In this document: positions 1 through 5,881 of the stretch, piece after piece
Numbering within the stretch: the stretch's first letter is position 1
Layout: every line of letters starts with the position of its first letter
Assembly: GCA_031284195.1 (NCBI GenBank)
Contig: JAITAI010000229.1
Location: 1-7,366 of the forward strand
Direction: 5' to 3'
Length of the DNA stretch: 7,366 nt
Source of the DNA: Treponema sp.
GTDB taxonomy: Bacteria > Spirochaetota > Spirochaetia > Treponematales > Breznakiellaceae
The notes under the pieces: model-generated
Told to the model about the DNA's origin: nothing
The model's database searches: none
Seen by the model: the letters and a program-made list of their open reading frames with translations, nothing else
Position numbers and translations under genes: made by a program

Positions 1-800
1 TGATTCATAATATCCAAGCGCCGATTTGGGAGGAAATCAAACAACGTCAGATCATCGAAGCCTATGAACAGTTCCGCATGGAAGGGCTTATCCGGGGTAT
101 TGGCTTTTCCTATCACGGCTTGTTACCTACTTTCAAGGATATCCTGGCCTATTATCCCTGGGATATGTGCCAAATTCAGCAGAATTTTATTGATGTAGAC
201 CGGGAGGCAACCGCAGAAGCCATAAGGCTTGCAGGCCAAAAAGGATGCGCCCTGGTCATCATGGAACCGCTCCGGGGAGGCAGTCTGGCGAATCCACCTC
301 TGCGGATTCAGAATATCTACGACGCCTACCCGGTTAAACGGAGCGCCGTGGAATGGGCGTTCCGGCATCTCATCAATTACCCGGAAATCAGTACCATTCT
401 GAGCGGCGTAACGACGCTCCAGCAGCTTAAAGAGGATATTCAGATCTTTTCCCAACCTGATGCGGTACCTGATTGTCTTAGTGAAGAAGAGCAGCATATC
501 CTCTCCCACGTCAAAGCCGCCTACGAATCTCTAGCCTCGATTCCCTGTACCGGTTGTGAATACTGCCTTCCTTGCCCTCATGGGGTCCATATTCCCGGGG
601 TCTTTCGGCAGTACAACGATGGGGTGATGTTTGGGGTCTTTGATCAGCCCAAGCGAGGGTATATGTTTATGGGGAGGCAGAACCAGGATGCGTCTCACTG
701 TAAAGCCTGCGGGACCTGTGAAGCCCACTGTCCCCAGCATATTGCTATTATCCAGGAGCTCCAAACTGCCCATGAGGCCCTCAAGGGCTGGATCGAGTGA
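1..800 (+). CDS. Aldo/keto reductase with C-terminal Fe-S cysteine clusters (5' partial)
   Basis: The frame is open from the window edge (first full codon at 3), so the N-terminal half of the TIM barrel is missing. The segment at 3-80 reads IHNIQAPIWEEIKQRQ and runs into KIR-G-GFS-H-like sequence (LIRGIGFSYHG), the usual signature of aldo/keto reductase barrels. MEPLRGGSL (about 261-290) matches the C-terminal strand that helps bind NADPH in this family. After the barrel comes a Cys-rich extension: C-x2-C-x2-C-x2-CP starting at 546 (CTGCEYCLPCP) and C-x2-C-x2-C-x3-CP starting at 699 (CKACGTCEAHCP). The second is a ferredoxin-type [4Fe-4S] ligand set. This architecture is typical of the predicted oxidoreductases of the aldo/keto reductase family in anaerobes. 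It is presumably a cytoplasmic redox enzyme; its substrate cannot be read from the sequence. The ATG at 78 is internal and is not the start. The stop lies 6 bp before the next gene, so they are probably co-transcribed. Confidence 0.9.
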   Translation, partial: IHNIQAPIWEEIKQRQIIEAYEQFRMEGLIRGIGFSYHGLLPTFKDILAYYPWDMCQIQQNFIDVDREATAEAIRLAGQKGCALVIMEPLRGGSLANPPLRIQNIYDAYPVKRSAVEWAFRHLINYPEISTILSGVTTLQQLKEDIQIFSQPDAVPDCLSEEEQHILSHVKAAYESLASIPCTGCEYCLPCPHGVHIPGVFRQYNDGVMFGVFDQPKRGYMFMGRQNQDASHCKACGTCEAHCPQHIAIIQELQTAHEALKGWIE

Positions 801-806
801 GGGCCT

Positions 807-1688
807 ATGGACACTACCTCTTATATAGAAGCTATTGACCGGCAACAACTCCAGGTAGATGGGTTTATGGTGTTGCAACAGGGCCGCCGGATTGGATCCC
901 ACCGGTGGACTCCTGATACACCCCGGAATGTCTATTCGGTGAGCAAGAGTTTTACATCAATTGCAGTGGGCATGGCTATTGACGAGGGGAAACTGGCCCT
1001 CACGGATCGGGTGCTTGATGCCTTTAGGGGTATGGTACCGAATCCCCTTCCTCGTCTTGCGGCTCTCAGGCTGGAGCATCTTTTGACCATGAGCCGAGGG
1101 TATCCGCAGTTCACCCGGCCCCGAAACGTTGCTGAAGTTCTGGCTCAGACCCTGAGGTATGATCCGGGAACGGTCTTTGTCTACGATAATGCCTCGACCT
1201 TCTTAGCGTCTGCCATGCTTACTAAGGCCACCGGCCAAACAGTGCGGGACTTCTTAGTGGAGCGGCTTTTCTGTAAGCTGGGTATTCCTGAGCCGGTGTG
1301 GGTGGAGAGCGAAGACCGGTTCACCCTGGGCGCCACTGGTTTGGAGCTTTCTACGGAAAGTCTCGGGATATTCGGTCAATTCCTGTTGCAACGGGGAAAC
1401 TGGAATGGGACCCAACTGGTAGCTGCCCCGTGGATAGACGGGGCAACCCGGACCCAGATACCAACCCGGAATCCCCGGTTTAAGGATTCTCTGGCTCCGG
1501 ATTATGATCTGGGTTATGGGTATCAGTTCTGGATATGTCGCCATGGGGCCTACCGTTGCGATGGTAAAGACGGGCAATTTGTGGTGGTGTTACCCAGGCA
1601 GGAGGCAGTGATAGCGATCACTTCCCATGAAGCGCGCATGAAGCCCATCCTCTATTTGCTATGGGAGCATATACTGCCTCAGTTGTAA
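807..1688 (+). CDS. Beta-lactamase-fold serine hydrolase (class C / esterase type)
   Basis: A 293-residue protein of the beta-lactamase-related family (PF00144 type: class C beta-lactamases, D-Ala carboxypeptidases, EstB-like esterases). The catalytic SxxK motif is S44-V-S-K47, within YSVSKSFTSIAVGMAIDEGK. The second motif, YxN, is Y126-D-N128. The third-motif region is DGKDGQF near residue 252, in the place of the HxG/KTG strand. LTMSRGYP (93-100) corresponds to the LLTHTSGL-like helix of the family. No signal peptide is visible (MDTTSYIEAIDRQQ), so unlike true periplasmic beta-lactamases it is probably cytoplasmic. It may act as an esterase, amidase or peptidase; antibiotic resistance should not be inferred. 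The ATG lies 6 bp after the preceding stop, with GAGGG at 799-803 overlapping that stop as a close ribosome site. This fits translational coupling to the aldo/keto reductase. Confidence 0.87.
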   Translation: MDTTSYIEAIDRQQLQVDGFMVLQQGRRIGSHRWTPDTPRNVYSVSKSFTSIAVGMAIDEGKLALTDRVLDAFRGMVPNPLPRLAALRLEHLLTMSRGYPQFTRPRNVAEVLAQTLRYDPGTVFVYDNASTFLASAMLTKATGQTVRDFLVERLFCKLGIPEPVWVESEDRFTLGATGLELSTESLGIFGQFLLQRGNWNGTQLVAAPWIDGATRTQIPTRNPRFKDSLAPDYDLGYGYQFWICRHGAYRCDGKDGQFVVVLPRQEAVIAITSHEARMKPILYLLWEHILPQL

Positions 1689-1793
1689 TGGAGAACAGGT
1701 CTTCTGGGAATGATCAGGTACCTTCGATGCTACGTTTGGGATCCTTTTGGGTAAGGATCGAGAGGGTCAATTAATGAGGAAAATGGTACGCTT
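1689..1793. other. Intergenic stretch between hydrolase and cyclophilin remnant
   Basis: About 100 bases without a convincing gene. It holds the left copy of a 16-bp direct repeat (1707-1722) and a 7-bp inverted repeat, gatcctt (1740-1746) and aaggatc (1753-1759), with a 6-base loop. The hairpin has no T-run after it, so it is not a standard intrinsic terminator for the two genes upstream. An ATG at 1774 opens only a 33-codon frame (MRKMVRFWIKTG...) that dies inside the cyclophilin region. It may be debris of the original cyclophilin 5' end. Confidence 0.5.
1707..1722 (+). repeat. Left copy of 16-bp direct repeat flanking cyclophilin remnant
   Basis: Reads ggaatgatcaggtacc. The right copy at 2285-2300 reads ggaatgatcgggtacc, which is 15 of 16 identical in the same orientation. 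The copies are 578 bp apart and bracket the broken cyclophilin gene. The flanking bases do not continue the match. Confidence 0.55.
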
Positions 1794-2159
1794 TTGGATA
1801 AAGACCGGGTCAAACCAAAACCCAATAGCTCCGTCTCTCTGGACCTTGTATTCTGTAATTTTGTTGCCCTGGCAGAGGGTAAGATGAAGACCTCCCGAAC
1901 CGGCCCTTTTTATAACGGCCTCCGTTTTCATCGGGTTATCGACAATTTTATGATCCAAGGAGGAGACCCTTCGGGAAACGGGAGCGGCGGTCCAGGTTAC
2001 CGGTTCCCCGATGAATTCCATTCCAGCCTCAAACATGACGGGCCAGGGGTCTTGTCTATGGCGAATGCAGGACCAGGAACCAATGGGAGTCAATTCTTCA
2101 TCACCCATGTAAAAACCCCTTGGTTGGATGGTAAGCACACGGTCTTGAGTGTGGGTTAG
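1794..2159 (+). pseudogene. Cyclophilin-type peptidyl-prolyl cis-trans isomerase remnant
   Basis: From about 1854 to 2144 the frame encodes an excellent cyclophilin core: CNFVALAEGKM, then PFYNGLRFHRVIDNFMIQ, GGDPSGNGSGGPGY, SMANAGPGTNGSQFFITH and TPWLDGKHTV. The active-site residues of the family are all there: R47, F52, M53, Q55, N91, Q100, F102, W110 and H115, counting from the TTG at 1794. Both ends are wrong. Upstream of CNFV the residues (KPKPNSSVSLDL) do not resemble the first two beta-strands, and no ATG with a ribosome site is in frame. Immediately after GKHTV, where the family reads FG-x-VxEG and continues about 30-40 residues, the frame gives LSVG and stops at 2157-2159. In the +2 frame, LVIEAVPKL (2156 on) may be the displaced VIEG continuation. 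I infer frameshifts or indels at both ends. Sequencing error is possible but would need at least two events. An active product is unlikely. Confidence 0.75.
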
Positions 2160-2169
2160 TAATCGAGGC

Positions 2170-2198
2170 TGTTCCAAAACTAACCGAGTTTTGGAACA
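2170..2198. repeat. Perfect 12-bp inverted repeat, 5-base loop
   Basis: Left arm tgttccaaaact (2170-2181), loop aaccg (2182-2186), right arm agttttggaaca (2187-2198). Every base pairs. No T-run follows on the + strand (aagttcaatc), so it is a poor intrinsic terminator. It lies just after the premature stop of the cyclophilin remnant and about 110 bp before the cysK promoter. It could be a dispersed palindromic element, an RNA-processing site or a protein-binding dyad; the sequence alone does not decide. Confidence 0.7.
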
Positions 2199-2214
2199 AG
2201 TTCAATCTGCAGAG

Positions 2215-2230
2215 ACCTCTTACTAGAGGT
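2215..2230. repeat. Short 6-bp inverted repeat
   Basis: acctct (2215-2220), loop tact, agaggt (2225-2230). It is a second, weaker hairpin 16 bases beyond the 12-bp palindrome. It may be chance, but two hairpins in tandem between a dead gene and a strong promoter are worth recording. Confidence 0.35.
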
Positions 2231-2284
2231 ACAGTAGGGGATGAAATAATCCTCGGTGCTTTTAAAGGGCGGGACTTTTGTTTA

Positions 2285-2300
2285 GGAATGATCGGGTACC
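2285..2300 (+). repeat. Right copy of 16-bp direct repeat flanking cyclophilin remnant
   Basis: Reads ggaatgatcgggtacc and matches 1707-1722 at 15 of 16 positions. It ends 11 bp before the -35 box of the cysK promoter. Confidence 0.55.
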
Positions 2301-2311
2301 CTGTATCGTCC

Positions 2312-2340
2312 TTGACAGGATTCGGTTTTCTTTATATAAT
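2312..2340 (+). promoter_or_regulatory. Consensus sigma-70 promoter of cysK
   Basis: TTGACA at 2312-2317 and TATAAT at 2335-2340, separated by exactly 17 bp: both hexamers and the spacing are perfect consensus. Transcription would start near 2347, giving a leader of about 50 bases before the cysK ATG. That is too short for the known cysteine or SAM riboswitches or a T-box. Confidence 0.85.
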
Positions 2341-2355
2341 TTCTCTATATTTAGT

Positions 2356-2377
2356 AGGCATTATGCTGATTATACCT
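2356..2377. promoter_or_regulatory. Candidate operator dyad in the cysK leader
   Basis: aggcattatgctgattatacct is an imperfect palindrome with 7 of 11 pairs matching (AGG-AT-AT spaced against AT-AT-CCT). It lies about +10 to +31 from the predicted start site, a common place for a repressor to block initiation or elongation. An Rrf2-type cysteine or Fe-S regulator would be a reasonable guess from the gene controlled, but the site itself does not identify one. Confidence 0.25.
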
Positions 2378-2397
2378 TATTACTCAAGGAGCCGTGT

Positions 2398-3318
2398 ATG
2401 GCACGATTCGAAAAAATTACGGATCTCATAGGGAATACCCCTATCGTTAAAATCAATAAGCTGAATGACAGCGAGGCAACGGTGTATGTGAAACTGGAAA
2501 GTTTTAACCCCTTTTCCAGTGTGAAGGACCGTATCGCGTTAGCGATGATCGAGGCAGGAGAACGGGAAGGCAAAATTAAGAAAGACACCATTATCATCGA
2601 ACCTACCAGCGGTAATACGGGTATTGGCCTGGCTTTCGTGGCTGCAGTCAAGGGATACCGGATCATCCTCACCATGCCTGAAACCATGAGTATTGAACGG
2701 CGGAAACTGCTTAAAGCCCTGGGCGCGGAATTGGAGTTGACCGAAGGGGCCAAGGGTATGAAGGGGGCCATTGCCAAGGCAGAGGAACTAGCCGCAACCT
2801 ATCCCAATGCTTTCATTCCTCAGCAGTTTAACAACCCTGCAAACCCCCAGATTCATGAGGCAACCACTGGACCTGAGATATGGAACGATACTGAGGGAAA
2901 GGTGGACATCCTTATCGGCGGAGTCGGAACCGGTGGAACCATTACCGGTGCAGGAAAATACCTCAAAGCCCAGAAACCCTCGGTGAAGGTGATTGCGGTA
3001 GAACCTTCGGCTTCCCCGGTCCTTTCTGGCGGACAGCCCGGTCCCCACAAGATTCAGGGCATTGGCGCGGGTTTTGTTCCCCAGGTATATAGCAAGGACC
3101 TGATAGATGAAATCTACCAGACCGACGATATCAAGGCCGGGACCATTGCCCGGCGTTTGGCCAAAGAAGAGGGTATCCTGGTGGGGATCTCCGCAGGTGC
3201 GGCTCTGGAGGCAGCCTTGACCGTTGCCAAACGTTTAGAGAATAAGGGAAAGACCATCGTGGCAGTGCTTCCTGATACAGGAGAACGGTACCTCTCTACA
3301 TGGCTTTGGGACGAGTAA
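2398..3318 (+). CDS. cysK: Cysteine synthase A (O-acetylserine sulfhydrylase)
   Basis: A 306-residue PLP enzyme that joins O-acetyl-L-serine and sulfide to make L-cysteine in the cytoplasm. The family's landmarks appear in order: ITDLIGNTPIVKIN at the N-terminus; the PLP-lysine in SVKDR (K43); the substrate loop PTSGNTGIGLAF (69-80); the PLP-phosphate loop GGVGTGGTITG (174-184); KIQGIGAGFVP (218-228); the pyridine-nitrogen serine in GISAG (S265); and LPDTGERYLST (291-301). The length fits bacterial CysK/CysM (about 300-320). EPTSGNTG and the C-terminal DTGERYLST favour CysK. The ATG at 2398 is chosen because AAGGAG (2386-2391) sits 6 bases before it and MARFEKITDLIGNTP matches family N-termini. 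An in-frame TTG at 2278 would lie upstream of the promoter. A perfect sigma-70 promoter precedes it, and a NifX-like gene follows at 40 bp, probably in the same transcript. Confidence 0.96.
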   Translation: MARFEKITDLIGNTPIVKINKLNDSEATVYVKLESFNPFSSVKDRIALAMIEAGEREGKIKKDTIIIEPTSGNTGIGLAFVAAVKGYRIILTMPETMSIERRKLLKALGAELELTEGAKGMKGAIAKAEELAATYPNAFIPQQFNNPANPQIHEATTGPEIWNDTEGKVDILIGGVGTGGTITGAGKYLKAQKPSVKVIAVEPSASPVLSGGQPGPHKIQGIGAGFVPQVYSKDLIDEIYQTDDIKAGTIARRLAKEEGILVGISAGAALEAALTVAKRLENKGKTIVAVLPDTGERYLSTWLWDE

Positions 3319-3358
3319 GCCTGATGTTACCCGTTTCTCTGGTACTCTGGAGCATCCT

Positions 3359-3727
3359 ATGAGTTGGAGAATTGCCGTTGCCAGTATTGATGGGGTACTG
3401 ATAACCGAACATTTTGGCCGTTCCCGTTGGTTCTATATCATAGATGTCCAACGGGACGGAACAGGGGTCTTAGTTGAAAGACGTTCAGTACCTCTGCTCT
3501 GCGAAGGGGGGAGCCATACAGCAACCGGGATGGAGGCGCGGATTGAGTCTCTTAAGGATTGTGTCGCCGTCCTGGTTGCCAAGATAGGCCCTACTGCCCA
3601 GCAGCGCCTGGCCTTGGCAGGGATATCGGTCTTTGAAGAACCGGCTGCAGTAGAAACCGCAGTCAAACAAGTGGCGGCTTATTATCTCAGGATCCATAAG
3701 CCCGAGTCAGTGGAGGGAGACCTCTAA
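3359..3727 (+). CDS. Stand-alone NifX/NifB C-terminal-like (dinitrogenase Fe-Mo cofactor biosynthesis) domain protein
   Basis: A 122-residue single-domain protein of the PF02579 type. IAVASIDGVLITEHFGRS (residues 5-22) is the family's opening strand and loop, followed by WFYIIDV. LLCEGG (46-51), LKDCVAVLVAKIGP (65-78) and LALAGISVFEEP (83-94) then match the pattern of NifB C-terminal domains. In NifX, NifY, NafY and the NifB tail this ribonuclease-H-like fold binds NifB-co or FeMo-co precursors; related small proteins occur widely in anaerobes outside nif clusters. The histidine-rich insert seen in some archaeal members is absent. GGAG at 3349-3352 lies 6 bases before the ATG, and the gene starts 40 bp after cysK, so shared transcription is likely. 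No other nif gene is visible here, so a nitrogenase role is unproven; an Fe-S or metal-cofactor carrier role is the safer reading. Confidence 0.82.
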   Translation: MSWRIAVASIDGVLITEHFGRSRWFYIIDVQRDGTGVLVERRSVPLLCEGGSHTATGMEARIESLKDCVAVLVAKIGPTAQQRLALAGISVFEEPAAVETAVKQVAAYYLRIHKPESVEGDL

Positions 3728-3745
3728 AAACCTGCTCTTCTTACT

Positions 3746-3777
3746 AAAAAACCTATGACTGGGCTTGTGGTTTTTTT
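3746..3777 (+). terminator. Candidate rho-independent terminator of cysK operon
   Basis: aaaaaacc (3746-3753) pairs with ggtttttt (3769-3776) across a 15-base loop, and the run of seven Ts (3771-3777) supplies the U-tract. It begins 18 bp after the NifX-like stop. The stem is AU-rich and the loop large, so efficiency may be modest. Confidence 0.55.
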
Positions 3778-3781
3778 ATGG

Positions 3782-3810
3782 TTGTTATACTATGATTATG
3801 CTTTTAGACT
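3782..3810 (+). promoter_or_regulatory. Weak candidate promoter for the MCP gene
   Basis: TTGTTA (3782-3787), 17 bp, TAGACT (3805-3810): four of six consensus matches in each box. No sigma-28 style box was convincing. This is the best match I could find between the terminator and the MCP gene. Confidence 0.25.
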
Positions 3811-3884
3811 AGTTCCTTGGTAGGTCCACGAATTTCTACTCCACCCTTGTAGTGGTTAATCCCTATCCCAGTATGATGAGGGTT

Positions 3885-4003
3885 ATGGTGCATAACAGCG
3901 ATCTGTTTTTTTATTCATTATTGGTATTACGAGCGTAATAAACGGGGTTCTTAATGGGTTTATTCTGTTTATCTTTCGCTTAGCTACGGTTTCACCGGCC
4001 CAG
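3885..4003 (+). other. Displaced 5' end of the MCP gene, broken at a T7 run
   Basis: The MCP frame stays open back to 3896, after a stop at 3893-3895. From 3908 it encodes an obvious membrane helix, FLFIIGITSVINGVLNG followed by FILFIF, but this part has no in-frame ATG. An ATG at 3885 in another frame (in-frame ATGs also at 3873 and 3876) gives MVHNSDLFF and reaches a run of seven Ts (3906-3912), after which it soon stops at 3936. Adding one T would read MVHNSDLFF then LFIIGITSV, joining the ATG smoothly to the MCP helix. So the real start is probably near 3873-3885, with a one-base loss, a -1 slip or a sequencing error in the T run. The alternative is initiation on a rare codon or at the 4004 ATG, which would cut off the first helix. 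Upstream purines (GAGGG, 3878-3882) are very close to the 3885 ATG. Confidence 0.6.
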
Positions 4004-5746
4004 ATGGGGGTCCGCGTTGGACTTCCCATCCTGGGGTATATGGCGTTGGTAAACCTAGTGCTGGGCCGTAATGCCCGGTTCTTTGATGAGGAGCCTTTCA
4101 AAGCCTTCGGGGAGGAATATGTCCAGGTTTTGAAAAAGCTCGGTGCGGTCCCCGTTAAAACGATTAGCTTGAGTGTAGCCTTGGAACTGGTGCTGCTAGC
4201 GCTGCTCTTTATCCAAGGGGAAGCTGCGGGGATACCTGGAGAAATCAAAACCATCCTTTTCTTGATAGCCCTTTCTGGAGGAATGTTTGTTAGTATCTTG
4301 GTATATGTATGGTCCGATGGCCTGGTTTCAAGAACCCTGATTTCCTACAACCTGACCGTCTATCCTCGGGAGATTCGGGAACAGCGACAGGGCATTAAAA
4401 TCCTTATTATCCCCATGGCGGTTACCGTGCTTTCTATACTTTTTGTCTTTTCTTTAACCCTCCTTTCGGTTTACCAATCAGGGGTCTCCCTAGCAACCAT
4501 AAAACCTCATGTCCTGAAGTCTACGGGAATCTTCATATCTTTTTTTCTTGGTATTACGCTGTTGGCTTTGATGTTTAAAAAGAATCTGAGGATCCTGTTT
4601 AATTCCGTGATTGAACAGCTTGAAAATCTTTCCTCTGCCCAAAGGGACTTAACTAAACGAATTTCTATTTGTTCCGTGGATGAACTGGGGACCATTGCAG
4701 GTATGATGAATGATTTCTGCGATACTATTGGGAATGGGATGCAGGAAATAAAAGCAGGCCAGCATAGCTTATCCGATTCTGGAAAGAAATTGCAAAACAA
4801 TGCATCGAGTATGGCGGCTTCAATTTCCCATATTTCCTCGGGACTTGAACAGGTCCAGGAAAAAGCCCGGAATCAGAAGCAAAGCACCTCCCAATCCTCT
4901 GCAGTAGTACAGCAGATAGCCCAAAATATTGAATCCCTGGACCATTCCATAGCAAGCCAGTCCTCCAGTATCACTCAAGCATCTGCAGTGGTAGCAGAAA
5001 TGGTAGACCATGTTACTTCTATTGGAACTATGATAGGAAAAATGCGGGAACACTTTCAAACCCTTAATGATGCCGCCTCCTATGGAGGGATAGTACAGAA
5101 GGAAAACAGCGCCAAGGTACAGGGTATTGTGGAAGAATCCAAGTCCCTGCAGGAGACGAATAAAATCATCGCTACCATTGCAGCCAAAACGAATTTGCTG
5201 GCCATGAACGCCGCTATTGAGGCTGCTCATGCCGGTGAAGCGGGCCAGGGCTTTGCGGTAGTGGCCGATGAAATCAGAAAACTTGCAGAAGATTCCTCCC
5301 GGGAATCCCGAAAGATCCATGAGGAACTGAAACAGATTATGGAAACAATCACCGGTATTGCACAAGGCGCTCAGACCTTGGAACGGTCCTTCAACCAGGT
5401 ATCCCTCCGAGTACAGGAAACCGAGCGGCTGGTTTTTGAGGTAAACCGGGCCATCAAAGAGCAGCAGGAAAAAGCCGGGCAAATACTGGAGGCCCTCAAG
5501 CAGATGAACGATAGTACCCGCAAAGTTAAGACCGGTTCAAAAGAAATGAACCAAGGCAATGCGGTCATCCTTAAAGAGATGCACCAGCTTCAGGTTGATT
5601 CCAAGGAAATGGTCAGCCATTTGGAAGCTATGGTTACCCGTATTACCCATATAAACGAAAATGCGGGACATATTTCCCTGTTGGCGGAAAATACCGAATC
5701 AGCTATACAGCATATAACCCGTATTGTGGATAGTTTTAAGGTGTAG
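4004..5746 (+). CDS. Methyl-accepting chemotaxis protein, multi-helix membrane type
   Basis: A chemoreceptor that signals to CheA/CheW. Residues are counted from the ATG at 4004; the open frame extends 36 codons upstream. Hydrophobic helices lie at about 5-22, 52-72, 82-103, 131-157 and 174-192, and a sixth (really the first) is encoded at 3908-3979. The helices form three pairs joined by short or charged loops, and there is no Cache, PAS or four-helix periplasmic sensor. A HAMP-like segment follows (about 193-245; DLTKRISICSVDELGTIAGM), then a long coiled coil. The signalling tip is unmistakable at 386-429: IAAKTNLLAMNAAIEAA, then HAGEAGQGFAVVADEIRKLA. The C-terminus (ITRIVDSFKV) has no CheR/CheB pentapeptide. 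Gln/Glu-rich methylation helices flank the tip. What is sensed is unknown; it could be a signal within the membrane or a partner protein. See the 3885-4003 entry for the start problem. Confidence 0.9.
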   Translation: MGVRVGLPILGYMALVNLVLGRNARFFDEEPFKAFGEEYVQVLKKLGAVPVKTISLSVALELVLLALLFIQGEAAGIPGEIKTILFLIALSGGMFVSILVYVWSDGLVSRTLISYNLTVYPREIREQRQGIKILIIPMAVTVLSILFVFSLTLLSVYQSGVSLATIKPHVLKSTGIFISFFLGITLLALMFKKNLRILFNSVIEQLENLSSAQRDLTKRISICSVDELGTIAGMMNDFCDTIGNGMQEIKAGQHSLSDSGKKLQNNASSMAASISHISSGLEQVQEKARNQKQSTSQSSAVVQQIAQNIESLDHSIASQSSSITQASAVVAEMVDHVTSIGTMIGKMREHFQTLNDAASYGGIVQKENSAKVQGIVEESKSLQETNKIIATIAAKTNLLAMNAAIEAAHAGEAGQGFAVVADEIRKLAEDSSRESRKIHEELKQIMETITGIAQGAQTLERSFNQVSLRVQETERLVFEVNRAIKEQQEKAGQILEALKQMNDSTRKVKTGSKEMNQGNAVILKEMHQLQVDSKEMVSHLEAMVTRITHINENAGHISLLAENTESAIQHITRIVDSFKV

Positions 5747-5765
5747 GCCTCCCGCGATCAACGGG

Positions 5766-5879
5766 TTAGCCAAATCTGCCGATTAGCCGGATTTTTCGTG
5801 CCACCCTTCCTAGTAAATTTGCGAGAATGAGGGTCATGAGGAAAGCAATGCTTAAACTGTTGACAGCGGTAGGGCCCAT
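5766..5879 (-). CDS. Possible small membrane peptide (37 aa), unrecognised
   Basis: A - strand ORF in the convergent gap. It begins MGPTAVNSLSIAFLMTLILA and continues NLLGRVARKIRLIGRFG before a TAA stop. It has one hydrophobic helix (about residues 5-23) and then a strongly basic tail (seven or so K/R residues in the remainder), so an N-out/C-in bitopic topology is predicted. GGGAGGG (complement of 5889-5895) sits 9 bases upstream of the ATG as a plausible ribosome site, and it lies in the loop of a 6-bp hairpin (5882-5900). The frame stays open upstream past the OmpA-family stop, so the ATG choice is not forced. It lies 53 bp downstream of the OmpA-family gene on the same strand and could be co-transcribed. 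I do not recognise the family. Its size and shape resemble regulatory or toxin-like small membrane peptides, but that is only a resemblance, and a chance ORF is possible. Confidence 0.35.
   Translation of the reverse strand: MGPTAVNSLSIAFLMTLILANLLGRVARKIRLIGRFG
5772..5796 (+). terminator. Candidate intrinsic terminator of the MCP gene
   Basis: aaatctg (5772-5778) pairs with cggattt (5788-5794, one G-U pair) around a 9-base loop, with five Ts ending at 5796. It starts 25 bp after the MCP stop. It overlaps the 3' end of the possible - strand peptide gene. Confidence 0.45.
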
Positions 5880-5881
5880 AG

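Noticed and set aside
78..800. ATG at 78 as the start of the aldo/keto reductase
   Set aside because: The frame is open to the window edge and encodes family-typical sequence before 78, so this Met is internal.
1740..1759. 7-bp hairpin as terminator of the reductase-hydrolase operon
   Set aside because: No T-run follows, so it lacks the key feature of an intrinsic terminator.
2278..2397. Forty-codon N-terminal extension of cysteine synthase from a TTG at 2278
   Set aside because: It contains the -35 and -10 boxes, does not resemble the family, and the ATG at 2398 has a strong ribosome site.
2144..2431. Long open + strand frame after the cyclophilin core
   Set aside because: It runs through the palindrome, the promoter and into cysK. 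Only its first few residues (LVIEA) could be cyclophilin-derived; the rest looks fortuitous.
3778..3884. Possible tRNA or structured RNA before the MCP
   Set aside because: No acceptor/T-arm pairing or GTTCGAATCC-like motif was found, only a 4-bp ccac/gtgg pairing.
4820..5482. 220-codon - strand ORF inside the MCP
   Set aside because: It is antisense to the conserved signalling domain and reads as low-quality sequence rich in F, G, C and Y, with no recognisable motif.
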